A DNA stretch of 64,000 bases from JBGSPQ01 sp041738505 (lineage in GTDB: Bacteria; Patescibacteriota; Gracilibacteria; UBA1369). Location: positions 1-64,000 of the forward strand of contig JBGSPQ010000028.1 in the NCBI GenBank assembly GCA_041738505.1. Direction: 5' to 3'. Below are positions 50,948-60,324 of this stretch, piece by piece (the stretch's first letter is position 1; each line of letters begins with the position of its first letter). The notes beneath the pieces are model-generated. The model saw only the letters and a list, made by a program, of their open reading frames with translations. It searched no databases and was not told the DNA's origin. Position numbers and translations under genes: made by a program.

Positions 50948-52915
50948 ATGGCAAATACAAAAGATATAGGTACGGAAACATACCGAAAAATCGGTAAATT
51001 CCACTGGGTGCTGCTATTGATTCTGCTTTTTGGAACGGCTTTTTTGGCTGAACAAGGTGCATGGTATTTCCAAACCAGCGTTTTACCCACACAATCGCCG
51101 GCGGCTTATGACGGCACCACTTTACCGGTTTTGAAGGTTGCAAAATGGACTGCGTTAAGTTCTGATGAAAGGAGCGCTTCTTATGATCAGCTTTCATCTT
51201 CCGGAAAGCTGATTTCGCTTCCAGTTTACGACCCAAATGTATTAAAGACTCCCGTTGAGGGGCTGGGCTGGTCTTCGGAAAGCGACTTGAACATCCGTAA
51301 CGCCAAAATAACATTCAGTGTGCCATACATGGGTAATTATAAATTGGACGGGCTGGAATACGCGGGAAGCCATCTGGCGGTGGACATTAAACTGCCTATG
51401 AATACACCGGTTTATGCCATTGGAAACGGTACCGTCGTTAAGGCGTCGAATCAATCCACAGGTTTTGGGAATCATATTGTCATCAAACATGACAATTTCC
51501 CCGGTTTTAGTAATGCCTCGTCCAAAGAAACTTACTATTCCTCGTATTCTCATCTGGATTCTTTAAATGTCGGAGAGAATGATATTGTCACAAAGGGACA
51601 ATTTATTGGAAAGAGCGGAGCTACCGGAACCGCAACCACACCTCATCTGCATTTCCAGATTGACAACGCGAGCGCACCCTGGCATCCGTATTGGCCTTTT
51701 ACTTATCAGGAATCTGCGGCCGCGGGTCTGACCTTTACGGAATCGATCAATGCCGCCCTTGGTAAAGATAAGGCTCTTCAGACAACTATTAATCCAATGC
51801 TGTATGTTCAGAAATATATGAACGGGTTTTCCTCATCATCAACCTATACGGATACAACCGTGACTCCGGATGTGAATACCACCACTCCTTCAAATACCGT
51901 GTCCACTCCCGCGAGCTCAACGCCCGATGATTTTGACCTCCCTCCCACCGATACAAGCGTTGAAACCACTCCTGTCAATTCAGAACCGGTTATTGAAGTT
52001 GAACCGGAAATCGTAGCAAGTCCGGCAGTTGAACTGGAAATCTCTCATGACGGGAATTTTACAGACGGGCAGATTGAAAACATAAAAGTTACCGCACTGG
52101 ATGCCTCCGGAAATATTGCGATCGGCTACAAGCCGGCTACAGGCGTTTACATAGATAGTCTTCTTGGTTCCGTAGAGGCTCCCGACTCCCTTTCCGCAGA
52201 GGATTTCAATAATGGTGTTGCCGTTTTTCAGGTAACGACACGCGGACAAATGCCGATACAGCTTAAAGCAGATGACGGCACTATCTCCGGCCAGAGCACG
52301 GTCCTGACCAATGCACTTTTTTCAGATGTGGAGCAGGATAATGCATCATACCCGGCTATAAGCTTTCTTAAGCAACATAATGTAATAGGCGGATACCCCG
52401 ACGGCAGTTTTAAACCCGATAATGTTGTCAGCAGAGTGGAGGCGCTTAAATTCATACTCAACGGCATCAACTCAAATTTAATATCGGCCAGAGAACTGCC
52501 ATTCCCCGACACCAGCGCCAAAGAATGGTATTCGGATTATGTGGCCACGGGATACAACAGGTTGATAGTTGAGGGTTATCCCGACAGCACTTTCAAGCCG
52601 TCAAATACGGTTAACAGGGCCGAGTTCCTGAAAATGCTTTTGACCGCTATGGAAGTGGAGGTTGATATGAATGTTTCGGAGGATGTTTATAAAGATGTGT
52701 CTTTGGAATCCTGGTACGCGCCTTATGTAAAATTTGCCAAAGAAAAGAATCTGATTGTCATCAAGGAAGGCAAATTCGGTCCCGAGGAAGGCATGACCAG
52801 AGAGGAAACAGCGGAACTGATTTACAGGACCATTCTGCTGAAAGTCAGTGGCGCCCCAAAGTATTCCTCCGGTATCAAAGTGTCTGAAACCGACACCGTA
52901 AATTATTTCTCGTAA
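50948..52915 (+). CDS. M23 peptidase with Ig-like and three SLH domains
   Basis: A 655-residue surface protein. A transmembrane helix at about 19-36 is followed by an M23 (lysostaphin-like) domain at about 130-260 with zinc ligands His142, Asp146 and His235, plus His202 and His233 (GSHLAVDI, TPHLHFQI). A Thr/Ser/Pro-rich linker (about 300-355) leads to an Ig-like domain. Three S-layer homology domains close the protein, at about 458-630, for example IGGYPDGSFKPDNVVSRVEALKF and VEGYPDSTFKPSNTVNRAEFLKM. SLH domains bind wall polymers, so this is a wall-attached peptidoglycan hydrolase. All metal ligands are intact. Confidence 0.88.
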   Translation: MANTKDIGTETYRKIGKFHWVLLLILLFGTAFLAEQGAWYFQTSVLPTQSPAAYDGTTLPVLKVAKWTALSSDERSASYDQLSSSGKLISLPVYDPNVLKTPVEGLGWSSESDLNIRNAKITFSVPYMGNYKLDGLEYAGSHLAVDIKLPMNTPVYAIGNGTVVKASNQSTGFGNHIVIKHDNFPGFSNASSKETYYSSYSHLDSLNVGENDIVTKGQFIGKSGATGTATTPHLHFQIDNASAPWHPYWPFTYQESAAAGLTFTESINAALGKDKALQTTINPMLYVQKYMNGFSSSSTYTDTTVTPDVNTTTPSNTVSTPASSTPDDFDLPPTDTSVETTPVNSEPVIEVEPEIVASPAVELEISHDGNFTDGQIENIKVTALDASGNIAIGYKPATGVYIDSLLGSVEAPDSLSAEDFNNGVAVFQVTTRGQMPIQLKADDGTISGQSTVLTNALFSDVEQDNASYPAISFLKQHNVIGGYPDGSFKPDNVVSRVEALKFILNGINSNLISARELPFPDTSAKEWYSDYVATGYNRLIVEGYPDSTFKPSNTVNRAEFLKMLLTAMEVEVDMNVSEDVYKDVSLESWYAPYVKFAKEKNLIVIKEGKFGPEEGMTREETAELIYRTILLKVSGAPKYSSGIKVSETDTVNYFS

Positions 52916-52922
52916 AAGTTAA

Positions 52923-52951
52923 TTGAGATTTTTTTTATTCTTAGGTATATT
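52923..52951 (+). promoter_or_regulatory. promoter of tRNA-Arg
   Basis: TTGAGA (52923-52928) and TATATT (52946-52951) are spaced by 17 bases, and the tRNA begins 22 bases after the -10 box. Confidence 0.5.
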
Positions 52952-52973
52952 GGCGCAAGCCTGATTGTTTTTT

Positions 52974-53050
52974 GCGCCCGTAGCTCAGCTGGATAGAGCA
53001 GTGCCCTTCTAAGGCAAAGGTCGGAGGTTCGAATCCCCCCGGGCGTACCA
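52974..53050 (+). tRNA. tRNA-Arg (TCT)
   Basis: A 77-base cloverleaf with encoded CCA, acceptor arms GCGCCCG and CGGGCGT (G1-U72), and anticodon TCT at 53008-53010 reading AGA. The T stem GGAGG/CCCCC has an A-C mismatch (53025 and 53037), which is unusual in this arm. Confidence 0.92.
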
Positions 53051-53054
53051 GATA

Positions 53055-53083
53055 AAAACACTTGTCTTTTTTGGTGTTTTCTG
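53055..53083 (+). terminator. possible terminator after tRNA-Arg
   Basis: AAAACAC (53055-53061) pairs with GTGTTTT (53074-53080), and the flanking CAG/CTG can extend the stem. A T-rich stretch follows. The stem is A-U rich and weak. Confidence 0.3.
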
Positions 53084-53133
53084 TTTTATTATTATTTCGA
53101 CAGAAGAATTATTTATGAATAATAAACTATTAA

Positions 53134-53706
53134 ATGAGATTAAAAGAACATGAAGAGGTTGTAAAAGTGTTCCACCACCATTATACGGCTTTGGTGCTGA
53201 GGGAATTGAAGGTTGCGTTAATCAGTATTCCTTTTTTCTTTGTGGCCTCATTTGTCAGCCCTTTGCTTAATTACTGGCAGATGTTCTTTGTGTATTCGGT
53301 TGTCGGCGCGCTTTTTTTGGCGGTGATTTTGTATGACGGCATTCTTTATTGGCTGGATCGGCTGATAGTTACCAATATGCGAGTGCTTTATATTGACTGG
53401 AAAAATATTTTCAGTCGCAGTGAGCACGAGGCCGAACTTGTGGATATCCAGGATATTGAAACCACGGAAACCGGAGTTTTGGCATTTTTGCCGATTTTTG
53501 ATTATGGAAATTTCATGCTTGAGACGGCTTCCGCCCATACCATAATCAATTTCAACGAGGCTCCCGATCCCGAAGGGATTAAGCATTTTATCTACCATTT
53601 GGATATAAAACCGAATAGAATAAGATCCGTAGCCAATCAAACAGAAGCGGATGATAAAGCGAGACAACCAGTCGAAGAAGCGTCTGCTGTCACCAGAAGA
53701 CAATAG
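53134..53706 (+). CDS. bacterial PH-domain membrane protein
   Basis: A 190-residue protein with two adjacent helices (about 27-50 and 55-78) followed by a bacterial Pleckstrin-like domain of the YdbT type (about 80-160: [33 protein letters not shown]). Such domains usually lie on the cytoplasmic side; their ligand is unknown. The 3' end overlaps ruvB by 56 bases in another frame, and the tail beyond residue 165 is polar and may be dispensable. Confidence 0.7.
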   Translation: MRLKEHEEVVKVFHHHYTALVLRELKVALISIPFFFVASFVSPLLNYWQMFFVYSVVGALFLAVILYDGILYWLDRLIVTNMRVLYIDWKNIFSRSEHEAELVDIQDIETTETGVLAFLPIFDYGNFMLETASAHTIINFNEAPDPEGIKHFIYHLDIKPNRIRSVANQTEADDKARQPVEEASAVTRRQ

Positions 53707-54691
53707 CGAAAGCACGGGCACGTTTGAAACGGGACTCCGTCCTGTCAGTCTTTCTGATTACATCGGGCAGGAGGAAATCAAGAGGAATCTTGGGGTTTTT
53801 ATGACTGCCGCTAAGAACAGAGAAGAGAGTTTGGAGCATATTCTGATTCACGGGCCGCCGGGTTTGGGAAAGACGACTCTTGCTCATATCATTGCCAGGG
53901 AAATGGGAGTCAATATCAGGATAACTTCGGGGCCGGCGCTGGAAAAACAGGGTGACTTGGCATCTATTATTTCCAATCTCAAGGAAAAAGATGTTCTTTT
54001 TATAGATGAAATTCACAGACTTCGGCCGGCGGTTGAAGAGGTTTTGTATACGGCAATGGAGGATTTCGGGATTGATTTGGTAATCGGCAAGGGTCCATCT
54101 GCAAGGACCATGAGGCTGGCTTTGCCCAAATTCACTTTAATCGGTGCGACTACGAAAATGAGTATGCTTTCCTCCCCTCTCCGTGACAGGTTTGGGGTGG
54201 TTCTGCGGTTAAATTTTTATGACGAAATCAGTATTGAAAAGATTATTCGCAGGTCGGCTGGAATACTTAAATGCAGAATAGATGATGACGCCTGCGAAAG
54301 ACTGGCTCTTTCCGCCAGGAACACCCCCAGAATTGCCAACCGTCTGCTACGCAGGGTGAGAGATTTTGCGGACATGGAAAATCTGGAATCAATCAATCTG
54401 AAGGTGGTTAACACGGCTCTTGATTCACTGGGGATAGATATGCTGGGTCTTGATGACACAGACAGAAGAATACTGGAAACCATCATTGGAAAGTTTGGAG
54501 GAGGGCCGGTCGGGCTTAATACGATATCTGCCGCCGTATCGGAGGAGGAAGACACCATTGAAGATGTTTATGAGCCATATCTGATTAAACTGGGACTGCT
54601 TGAGCGGACCGCGCGCGGTCGGCTCGTTACTAACAATGCCTACCAACATTTAAATATTCATAAATCAATTTCATATGAAGGGAAAGATTAA
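53651..54691 (+). CDS. ruvB: Holliday junction branch migration helicase RuvB
   Basis: A 346-residue AAA+ motor of the RuvABC complex. Walker A is GPPGLGKT (68-75), Walker B is LFIDEIHRL, and sensor elements [18 protein letters not shown] and the C-terminal winged helix ([40 protein letters not shown] split across the end) match RuvB. The start at 53651 lies inside the PH gene; no later Met gives a plausible start before residue 51. The gene overlaps the lipoprotein start by 17 bases. No ruvA or ruvC is in the window. Confidence 0.97.
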   Translation: MIKRDNQSKKRLLSPEDNSESTGTFETGLRPVSLSDYIGQEEIKRNLGVFMTAAKNREESLEHILIHGPPGLGKTTLAHIIAREMGVNIRITSGPALEKQGDLASIISNLKEKDVLFIDEIHRLRPAVEEVLYTAMEDFGIDLVIGKGPSARTMRLALPKFTLIGATTKMSMLSSPLRDRFGVVLRLNFYDEISIEKIIRRSAGILKCRIDDDACERLALSARNTPRIANRLLRRVRDFADMENLESINLKVVNTALDSLGIDMLGLDDTDRRILETIIGKFGGGPVGLNTISAAVSEEEDTIEDVYEPYLIKLGLLERTARGRLVTNNAYQHLNIHKSISYEGKD

Positions 54692-56069
54692 TGCAAAAAC
54701 AGGAATTTTATTTTTGATCGCAATCGGCATTTTTATGTTAGCCGGGTGCCAGTCGGAACCGCAGGATCAGGCATTTTTTAATGACGATGTTCCGATGGAC
54801 CGCAGAATCGGCGAGATCAGGTCGCTTGGCGGTGTAAAGACCGAGAGCCAGGGAACACACATTTTACAGCTGGATAACGGGGATACGGTTTTGCTTAAGA
54901 GCATCGCGATAAATCTGGATGATGCCAAATATAAGGGACAAACGGTGGAGGTTCGCGGAGTTTTAACTTATACAAAGGACTCTAAATCGCTTATGGAGGT
55001 TATGAATATTGATGTATTGGAACAATATGAGGCGAAGGAGGCGGCCAAGGCCAAGTGGGTGACTTATGACGGAGCTGACTTTGGTTTTTCACTTAAATAC
55101 AGGGATGATTTTATAGTCAGGGAAGGAGCCAACGGAGTGACTTTTGAAATACCCGATACATCAAGTCCGGTTGAGGAAGAAACCACTGTGGCGGATGATG
55201 AGGCTGCCGCGGATACGGAAACAACTTCGGGAATTGAAGATGAGCCGGCGGTACATCTGGTGATGATAGATGTTGAATCAAGAAGTGAGGAAAAAGATTT
55301 ACATTCAAAACTTGAACTTGAAGGTGATACGGGCGAGGACCTGCTGAAGGCGGGTTTAACCATGAGCAAGATAGGAGCAGACGGGCTTATGGCTTACAAG
55401 AGCGAATATATGGATGGAGCAGGACTGGCGTTTTACGTGGAAAATGCCAATTATATTTACACTGTAACCTTTGAGGCCGGGGCCGACTCGGGCTATTTGG
55501 AAGCCAAAAATATATTCTATGAAATGCTGGGTACGTTTAAAATTGAAGGCGGGGAGGCGGCTGTAACAGAGGATTCAAGCACAAATGAGAGTGATGTTGA
55601 AGCTGATGAAGAGAATAATCAGAATGAAGATGAAGGATCATTGGATTTTGAAGGCGGGGATAATTTTGACGAGGAAAATGGCAGTACGGATGAGGAAGTT
55701 GTGAAAGAAGCCGACGATACCGAGGTGGCGGACGGGTTTAATGTATTTGAAAACGAGACTTTTGAATTCAGCATCCAGTACCCCAAAAACTGGTATTATT
55801 CCGGTGCGACCAGCAGTGATTCGGATGTGGTCAGGAGGTATGAATTTGGCGACGAACCAACCGATGAACAAGCGGGCAACGTATATTTGGATGTATTCAA
55901 AGGAACCATTCCGGAGGGCTCTTCGGCCGGTGCCGACGGCAATATCACGATTGTCTCGGAGGGTGGAACGGTTGAGCTTTATATTGAAGGGGAGGACCGA
56001 AATTTTAGATTAAGCGGTCCGGGTTCTCTGGAAAATACTTTGCTGGATATGGCGAAGACGCTGGAATAA
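54675..56069 (+). CDS. exported lipoprotein with two PsbP-like domains
   Basis: A 464-residue lipoprotein. The signal peptide ends in the lipobox LAGC with Cys at position 25. A small beta domain (about 40-115, [28 protein letters not shown]) resembles a DUF4131/OB-type fold. Two PsbP-like domains follow, at about 128-295 ([18 protein letters not shown]) and 358-463 ([17 protein letters not shown]). Between them is a long acidic Asp/Glu/Asn-rich linker (about 298-355). PsbP-like folds in bacteria often mark secreted proteins of unknown role. It overlaps ruvB by 17 bases. Confidence 0.7.
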   Translation: MKGKINAKTGILFLIAIGIFMLAGCQSEPQDQAFFNDDVPMDRRIGEIRSLGGVKTESQGTHILQLDNGDTVLLKSIAINLDDAKYKGQTVEVRGVLTYTKDSKSLMEVMNIDVLEQYEAKEAAKAKWVTYDGADFGFSLKYRDDFIVREGANGVTFEIPDTSSPVEEETTVADDEAAADTETTSGIEDEPAVHLVMIDVESRSEEKDLHSKLELEGDTGEDLLKAGLTMSKIGADGLMAYKSEYMDGAGLAFYVENANYIYTVTFEAGADSGYLEAKNIFYEMLGTFKIEGGEAAVTEDSSTNESDVEADEENNQNEDEGSLDFEGGDNFDEENGSTDEEVVKEADDTEVADGFNVFENETFEFSIQYPKNWYYSGATSSDSDVVRRYEFGDEPTDEQAGNVYLDVFKGTIPEGSSAGADGNITIVSEGGTVELYIEGEDRNFRLSGPGSLENTLLDMAKTLE

Positions 56070-56080
56070 GGCAATGTTGC

Positions 56081-56109
56081 TTGACTTCAGGCAGTTAGCA
56101 CTCTATTAT
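56081..56109 (+). promoter_or_regulatory. sigma-70 promoter of clpC
   Basis: TTGACT (56081-56086) and TATTAT (56104-56109) are spaced by 17 bases. The CIRCE operator overlaps the spacer end, the -10 box and the transcription start, so bound HrcA would block polymerase. The ATG is about 100 bases downstream. Confidence 0.7.
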
Positions 56110-56121
56110 TGATAGTGCTAA
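56095..56121 (+). promoter_or_regulatory. CIRCE element (HrcA operator) before clpC
   Basis: TTAGCACTC (56095-56103), a 9-base spacer, then TAGTGCTAA (56113-56121): the CIRCE consensus with its exact spacing and one mismatch (T for G at the start of the right arm). CIRCE is bound by the heat-shock repressor HrcA. Its placement across the -10 box of a good promoter supports function. HrcA itself is not in the window. Confidence 0.88.
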
Positions 56122-56217
56122 TATTTAATCATAAAGATGCAACTAGTAAAGCTGTTTTACTAATAGGCAAGGCCTAAAATATGTTATTATTTACTGAAAT
56201 TTAATTTAAAAATAAAC

Positions 56218-58857
56218 ATGTCAGACCCAAGATTTGAAAAATTCACCAAGGAAGCAAAGCAGGCATTGATTGTAGCTCAGGAGAAAGCGCGGGAGGCTAA
56301 TTTAAATTATGTCGGAACAGAACATATTTTGATTGGTATTCTTTCCCAGACCGGTTCGCTCGGGGCCGCGATTCTGATGAATTTCGGCGTTTCACTGGAC
56401 AATGTCCAGCTGGTCTTGAAAACCGTCGGGCGGATTAGCCAGGCGTCCGCGGCCCCTCAAAAGGGTTGGGGCGGACTCAGCGGTTTTGCCAAAAAAGTGA
56501 TTGAAGGGGCGGTGCTTTCCGCCCACCAGTTCAATCATAACTTTGTAGGTACCGAACATCTCTTGTACGCTCTGGTGGGACAGGATAACACGGCCGCCAC
56601 GGTGATTCTGGAAAATATGAAAGTGAACCCGATGGACATTAAAGAGCAGATTGTTCAGGCTTTTGAAAAGAGCCGCGAGACGGGCAGACCGGAAATGGCT
56701 GAACCTGCAACGGCCACCATGAACCCGATTGAGTTCTTTTTGAGCGGACTTCACGGGGTTCTTACCAATAACATGAATGTTCAAAAGGATCAGTTTAAGC
56801 AGGATGAAAAGCAGAAGGATGTAAAAGACGGAAACCCCAAAACGCCGGCTTTGAATTATTTTACTTCGGATTTAACCGAGGAATGCAGAAATGGCAAGCT
56901 TGGGCCGGTGATCGGCAGACGAAAGGAAATTGAACGGTGTGTAAGCATTCTGTGCAGAAAAACCAAGAATAATCCGGTGTTGATAGGTGAACCCGGCGTT
57001 GGAAAAACCGCCGTTGTTGAAGGGCTGGCTTATGCGATTGTTTCGGAGCAGGTGCCGGATATTATGTTGGATAAAAAGATTTTATCTTTATCCATGACTT
57101 CGGTTGTGGCCGGGACAAAATACAGGGGTGAATTTGAGGAAAGGATCAAACAGATAATTGACGAAGCCGCGTCCCTTCCAAACGTGATTTTGTTTATTGA
57201 TGAACTGCATAGCGTTATTGGTGCGGGATCGGCGGAAGGCAGCCTGGACGCGGCCAATATTCTAAAACCTGCGCTGTCACGCGGGAAAATTCAGGTTATC
57301 GGCGCGACCACCACCAATGAATACAGAAAGCACGTGGAAACGGATCCCGCGCTGGAGCGAAGATTTCAGCACATTATGGTCGCCGAACCCAATGAGGATG
57401 AAACACTGCTAATGCTAAAGGGACTCCGCGAGAGCTTTGAAGACCACCACAATCTGGTTATTTCGGATGAGGCGCTTGAATCATCCATTTTATTGTCCAA
57501 GAGATACATCCACGACAGATTTCTGCCGGATAAAGCAATTGATTTGATTGATGAGGCCTGTTCCAACAAGAGAACGCAGAGCAAAGGAAATATGGACAAG
57601 GTAAGAAAACTGCAGAAGGAATTAAATAAAATCATCAAGACCAAAGAGGAATCGGTTTCCAATCAGGATTATGAACACGCCGCCGAGCTTCGCAACCGCG
57701 AGCTGGAAATCATGAAAGAAATTGAAGCCGGTAAATCGGTTAAGATCCCCAGAGAAAAGCGCGAATCAATCGGCGAGGAGGATATTGCCAAAGTGGTTTC
57801 CAGTGCAACAGGAGTGCCTGTCACCAAACTGGTAAAGGAGGATATTGAAAAATTGAGAATGCTTAAGGATTCTCTCGAGAAGAGAATCGTCGGACAGGAC
57901 GAGGCCATTTCCGCGGTTTCCAAAGCCATTCAGCGTTCCAGAGCGGGTATTGCCGATTACAAGAGGCCAATCGGTTCATTTATTTTTATGGGGCCGACGG
58001 GTGTTGGCAAAACCGAACTTGTTAAAGCGCTGGCGGAGGAGATTTTTCATGATAAGGATGCTCTGATTAAGATTGATATGAGTGAGTTTATGGAGCGTCA
58101 TAATACTTCCAGGTTAATCGGTGCCACGGCCGGTTATGTGGGTTACGAGGATGGAGGCCAACTAACGGAGGCGGTAAGAAGAAAGCCATATTCCGTGATT
58201 CTTTTTGACGAAATTGAGAAAGCTCATCCCGATGTTTTCAATTTATTGCTGCAGATTCTTGAGGACGGTGAACTTACCGACAGCAAAGGGCGCAAAGTGG
58301 ATTTTAAAAACACCATCGTGGTGCTGACATCCAACATTGGTGCCAAAAGATTAACCGAGCAGGCGGCTCCTATCGGCTTTAACATAGATACGAGTGAGCT
58401 TATGAAAGCGGAGCAGGATTATGAAAAACTCAAGGGCGATGTTCTGACCGAGCTAAAAAATCATTTCAGACCCGAGTTTCTTAACAGAATTGATAAAGTT
58501 GTTGTGTTCAGGCCTTTAAAACACAAGGATATTAAGGAAATCGTTAAAATGCATATCGGGTATCTGCAGAACAGGCTGAATAAGAAAAATATCAACCTGG
58601 ATTTGACTCCCGGCGGGCTGGAAATTCTGGCCAATTTGAGTTACGACCCTCAGTACGGAGCAAGACCGGTAAGACGAGCCGTGCAGGAATATATTGAAGA
58701 TGAACTTACTCAAAAATTCCTGGATGGTGCGTTTAATGAAGGAGATACGGTGAAAATCATGAAGGATGGCGCGACAATTAAACTGAGCTCCGCGGCCAAA
58801 ACCGGAACAAAAGTTAAAGCATCCGGAAAGCGTGCGTCCGTAAAACCATCAAAATAA
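56218..58857 (+). CDS. clpC: ClpC-type AAA+ chaperone/protease ATPase
   Basis: An 879-residue Hsp100 unfoldase. Two Clp_N repeats (about 5-145) precede the first AAA+ domain with Walker A GEPGVGKT (about 257-264). A short middle region with a UVR motif (YEHAAELRNRELEIMKEI) distinguishes ClpC from ClpB. The second AAA+ domain has Walker A GPTGVGKT (about 590-597), then the Clp D2-small domain (YDPQYGARPVRRAVQEYIED), then a Lys-rich tail. It works with ClpP and adaptor proteins. Expression is under a CIRCE-controlled promoter, as in some Gram-positive bacteria and unlike CtsR-controlled operons. Confidence 0.93.
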   Translation: MSDPRFEKFTKEAKQALIVAQEKAREANLNYVGTEHILIGILSQTGSLGAAILMNFGVSLDNVQLVLKTVGRISQASAAPQKGWGGLSGFAKKVIEGAVLSAHQFNHNFVGTEHLLYALVGQDNTAATVILENMKVNPMDIKEQIVQAFEKSRETGRPEMAEPATATMNPIEFFLSGLHGVLTNNMNVQKDQFKQDEKQKDVKDGNPKTPALNYFTSDLTEECRNGKLGPVIGRRKEIERCVSILCRKTKNNPVLIGEPGVGKTAVVEGLAYAIVSEQVPDIMLDKKILSLSMTSVVAGTKYRGEFEERIKQIIDEAASLPNVILFIDELHSVIGAGSAEGSLDAANILKPALSRGKIQVIGATTTNEYRKHVETDPALERRFQHIMVAEPNEDETLLMLKGLRESFEDHHNLVISDEALESSILLSKRYIHDRFLPDKAIDLIDEACSNKRTQSKGNMDKVRKLQKELNKIIKTKEESVSNQDYEHAAELRNRELEIMKEIEAGKSVKIPREKRESIGEEDIAKVVSSATGVPVTKLVKEDIEKLRMLKDSLEKRIVGQDEAISAVSKAIQRSRAGIADYKRPIGSFIFMGPTGVGKTELVKALAEEIFHDKDALIKIDMSEFMERHNTSRLIGATAGYVGYEDGGQLTEAVRRKPYSVILFDEIEKAHPDVFNLLLQILEDGELTDSKGRKVDFKNTIVVLTSNIGAKRLTEQAAPIGFNIDTSELMKAEQDYEKLKGDVLTELKNHFRPEFLNRIDKVVVFRPLKHKDIKEIVKMHIGYLQNRLNKKNINLDLTPGGLEILANLSYDPQYGARPVRRAVQEYIEDELTQKFLDGAFNEGDTVKIMKDGATIKLSSAAKTGTKVKASGKRASVKPSK

Positions 58858-58891
58858 GGGATATTTTACGGTTCTGATTGCGAAAGACCGT

Positions 58892-58920
58892 TTGACAAAT
58901 GACTATTTTAAAATTAGACT
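58892..58920 (+). promoter_or_regulatory. putative promoter of rpsA
   Basis: A consensus TTGACA (58892-58897) is followed by TAGACT (58915-58920) after 17 bases. Transcription would give a leader of about 110 bases before the ATG at 59036. Confidence 0.35.
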
Positions 58921-58930
58921 CATTTAGCCT

Positions 58931-59028
58931 GTTTAAATTAAACGGCGTTCGTATTGCGGATTAAAAGCAAACCCTTCAAAGCCGATCCGCACCGCGAAAT
59001 ATATTTTTTAAGGGGCTTTGACAGGTGA
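58931..59028 (+). promoter_or_regulatory. structured rpsA leader
   Basis: Three elements lie in the leader: the 13-base palindrome GTTTAAATTAAAC (58931-58943), GCGGAT (58956-58961) pairing with ATCCGC (58985-58990), and CAAAGCC (58977-58983) pairing with GGCTTTG (59014-59020). The last pairing uses loop bases of the second stem, making a pseudoknot or a switch, and ends 2 bases before the AGGTGA Shine-Dalgarno site (59023-59028). S1 is known to control its own synthesis in Escherichia coli, so autoregulation is a plausible inference. Confidence 0.4.
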
Positions 59029-59035
59029 CTTTATT

Positions 59036-60313
59036 ATGACTACTGCAGTCAATCCAATGGAGCTTTTGCTCCAAAAAATGGGAGAGTTTAAGATGCCCGA
59101 ACCCGGAACCCTGATTGAAGGGGAGGTTGTTGCGGTGCAGAAAAACAAAATTCTGATTGATATCAACGGTGTGACAACCGGTGTTATCAGCGGCAAAGAG
59201 GCCAAAGACTCAGAAGATACCATCAAAACGGTGAAGGAGGGCGATATGCTTTCCGCCTATGTGATTGAAACGGAAAATGAAGAAGGTTATGTTGTGCTTT
59301 CATTACGCAAAGCCAATCAGGAAAAGACCTGGAAGAGATTTCTGGAGGCATATGAAAATTCCGACGTTATTTCGGTCAAAGCCAACGAGGCCAACAAGGG
59401 AGGCCTTTTGTTGGATGTATCGGGTATTAAAGGGTTTATCCCGGTTTCACAGTTGGCTCCGATGCATTATCCTCGTGTTAATGATGCGGACGCCAATCAA
59501 ATTTTGGCCAGATTGCAGAAACTTGTTGGAGAAGACTTTAAAGTTAAGATTATCAACATAGACAAAGAAAACGGTAAGCTGATTCTATCCGAAAGAGCGG
59601 CCATGGAGGCGCAAAGACAGGAATCTTTGAAGAAACTGGAGGTTGGACAGAGAGTGACGGGTACGGTAAGCGGTATTGTGAAGTTTGGTATTTTCGTGGC
59701 GTTTGAGGGATTGGAGGGTCTTGTTCATATATCTGAAATTGCCTGGGGCCATGTTAAGAATCCTTCCGACTTTGGAAAGATTGGCGATAAGGTTGAAGTT
59801 GAAGTGATAGGCGTGGACGGAGACAAGATTTCGCTCTCCATGAAGAGACTTGTCAATGATCCCTGGCTGGAGGCCGCGAAGAAATACAAGCTTGGAACCA
59901 TCGTGCAGGGAGAGGTTAACAGAATCACTCCATTTGGCGCTTTTGTTAAGCTGAACGATGAAATCAACGGTCTGATTCATGTTACCGAAATTGATCCGCC
60001 GGTTAAGGATCCGAGTGAGGTTTTGAGAATCGGGTCCTCTGTTACCGCCAAGGTTATCGCGGTTGAACCGGATGAGCACCGAGTTGGTCTTTCGATGAAA
60101 GCTTTAAAGGAAAAGGAAGTTAAAAAGGACGAGGAGGATGCAGTGGAAAAGAAAGAAGCAGCCGCCAAAGCGGAGGAAACCGATGAAGAAGCCGAGGTTG
60201 AAGAAAAGCCGAAAAAGGTTATTAAGAAAAAGGCCACTGCGAAGAAAGCCGACGATGGTGATGAGGTTAAGACCAAGAAAATTGTAAAAAAGAAAGCCGT
60301 GGCTAAAAAGTAA
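59036..60313 (+). CDS. rpsA: 30S ribosomal protein S1 (four S1 domains)
   Basis: A 425-residue S1-type protein with four OB-fold S1 domains, starting at about residues 24 (EGEVVAVQKNKILIDING), 110 (VKANEANKGGLLLDVSGIKGF), 195 (GQRVTGTVSGIVKFGIFVAFEGLEG) and 280 (GTIVQGEVNRITPFGAFVKL). A Lys-rich tail follows. Escherichia coli S1 has six domains; four is common in other bacteria. The ATG at 59036 has AGGTGA 7 bases upstream; the in-frame TTG at 59018 is less likely. It recruits mRNA to the small subunit. It is convergent with the SGNH gene. Confidence 0.92.
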   Translation: MTTAVNPMELLLQKMGEFKMPEPGTLIEGEVVAVQKNKILIDINGVTTGVISGKEAKDSEDTIKTVKEGDMLSAYVIETENEEGYVVLSLRKANQEKTWKRFLEAYENSDVISVKANEANKGGLLLDVSGIKGFIPVSQLAPMHYPRVNDADANQILARLQKLVGEDFKVKIINIDKENGKLILSERAAMEAQRQESLKKLEVGQRVTGTVSGIVKFGIFVAFEGLEGLVHISEIAWGHVKNPSDFGKIGDKVEVEVIGVDGDKISLSMKRLVNDPWLEAAKKYKLGTIVQGEVNRITPFGAFVKLNDEINGLIHVTEIDPPVKDPSEVLRIGSSVTAKVIAVEPDEHRVGLSMKALKEKEVKKDEEDAVEKKEAAAKAEETDEEAEVEEKPKKVIKKKATAKKADDGDEVKTKKIVKKKAVAKK

Positions 60314-60324
60314 ATTGAAATGTT

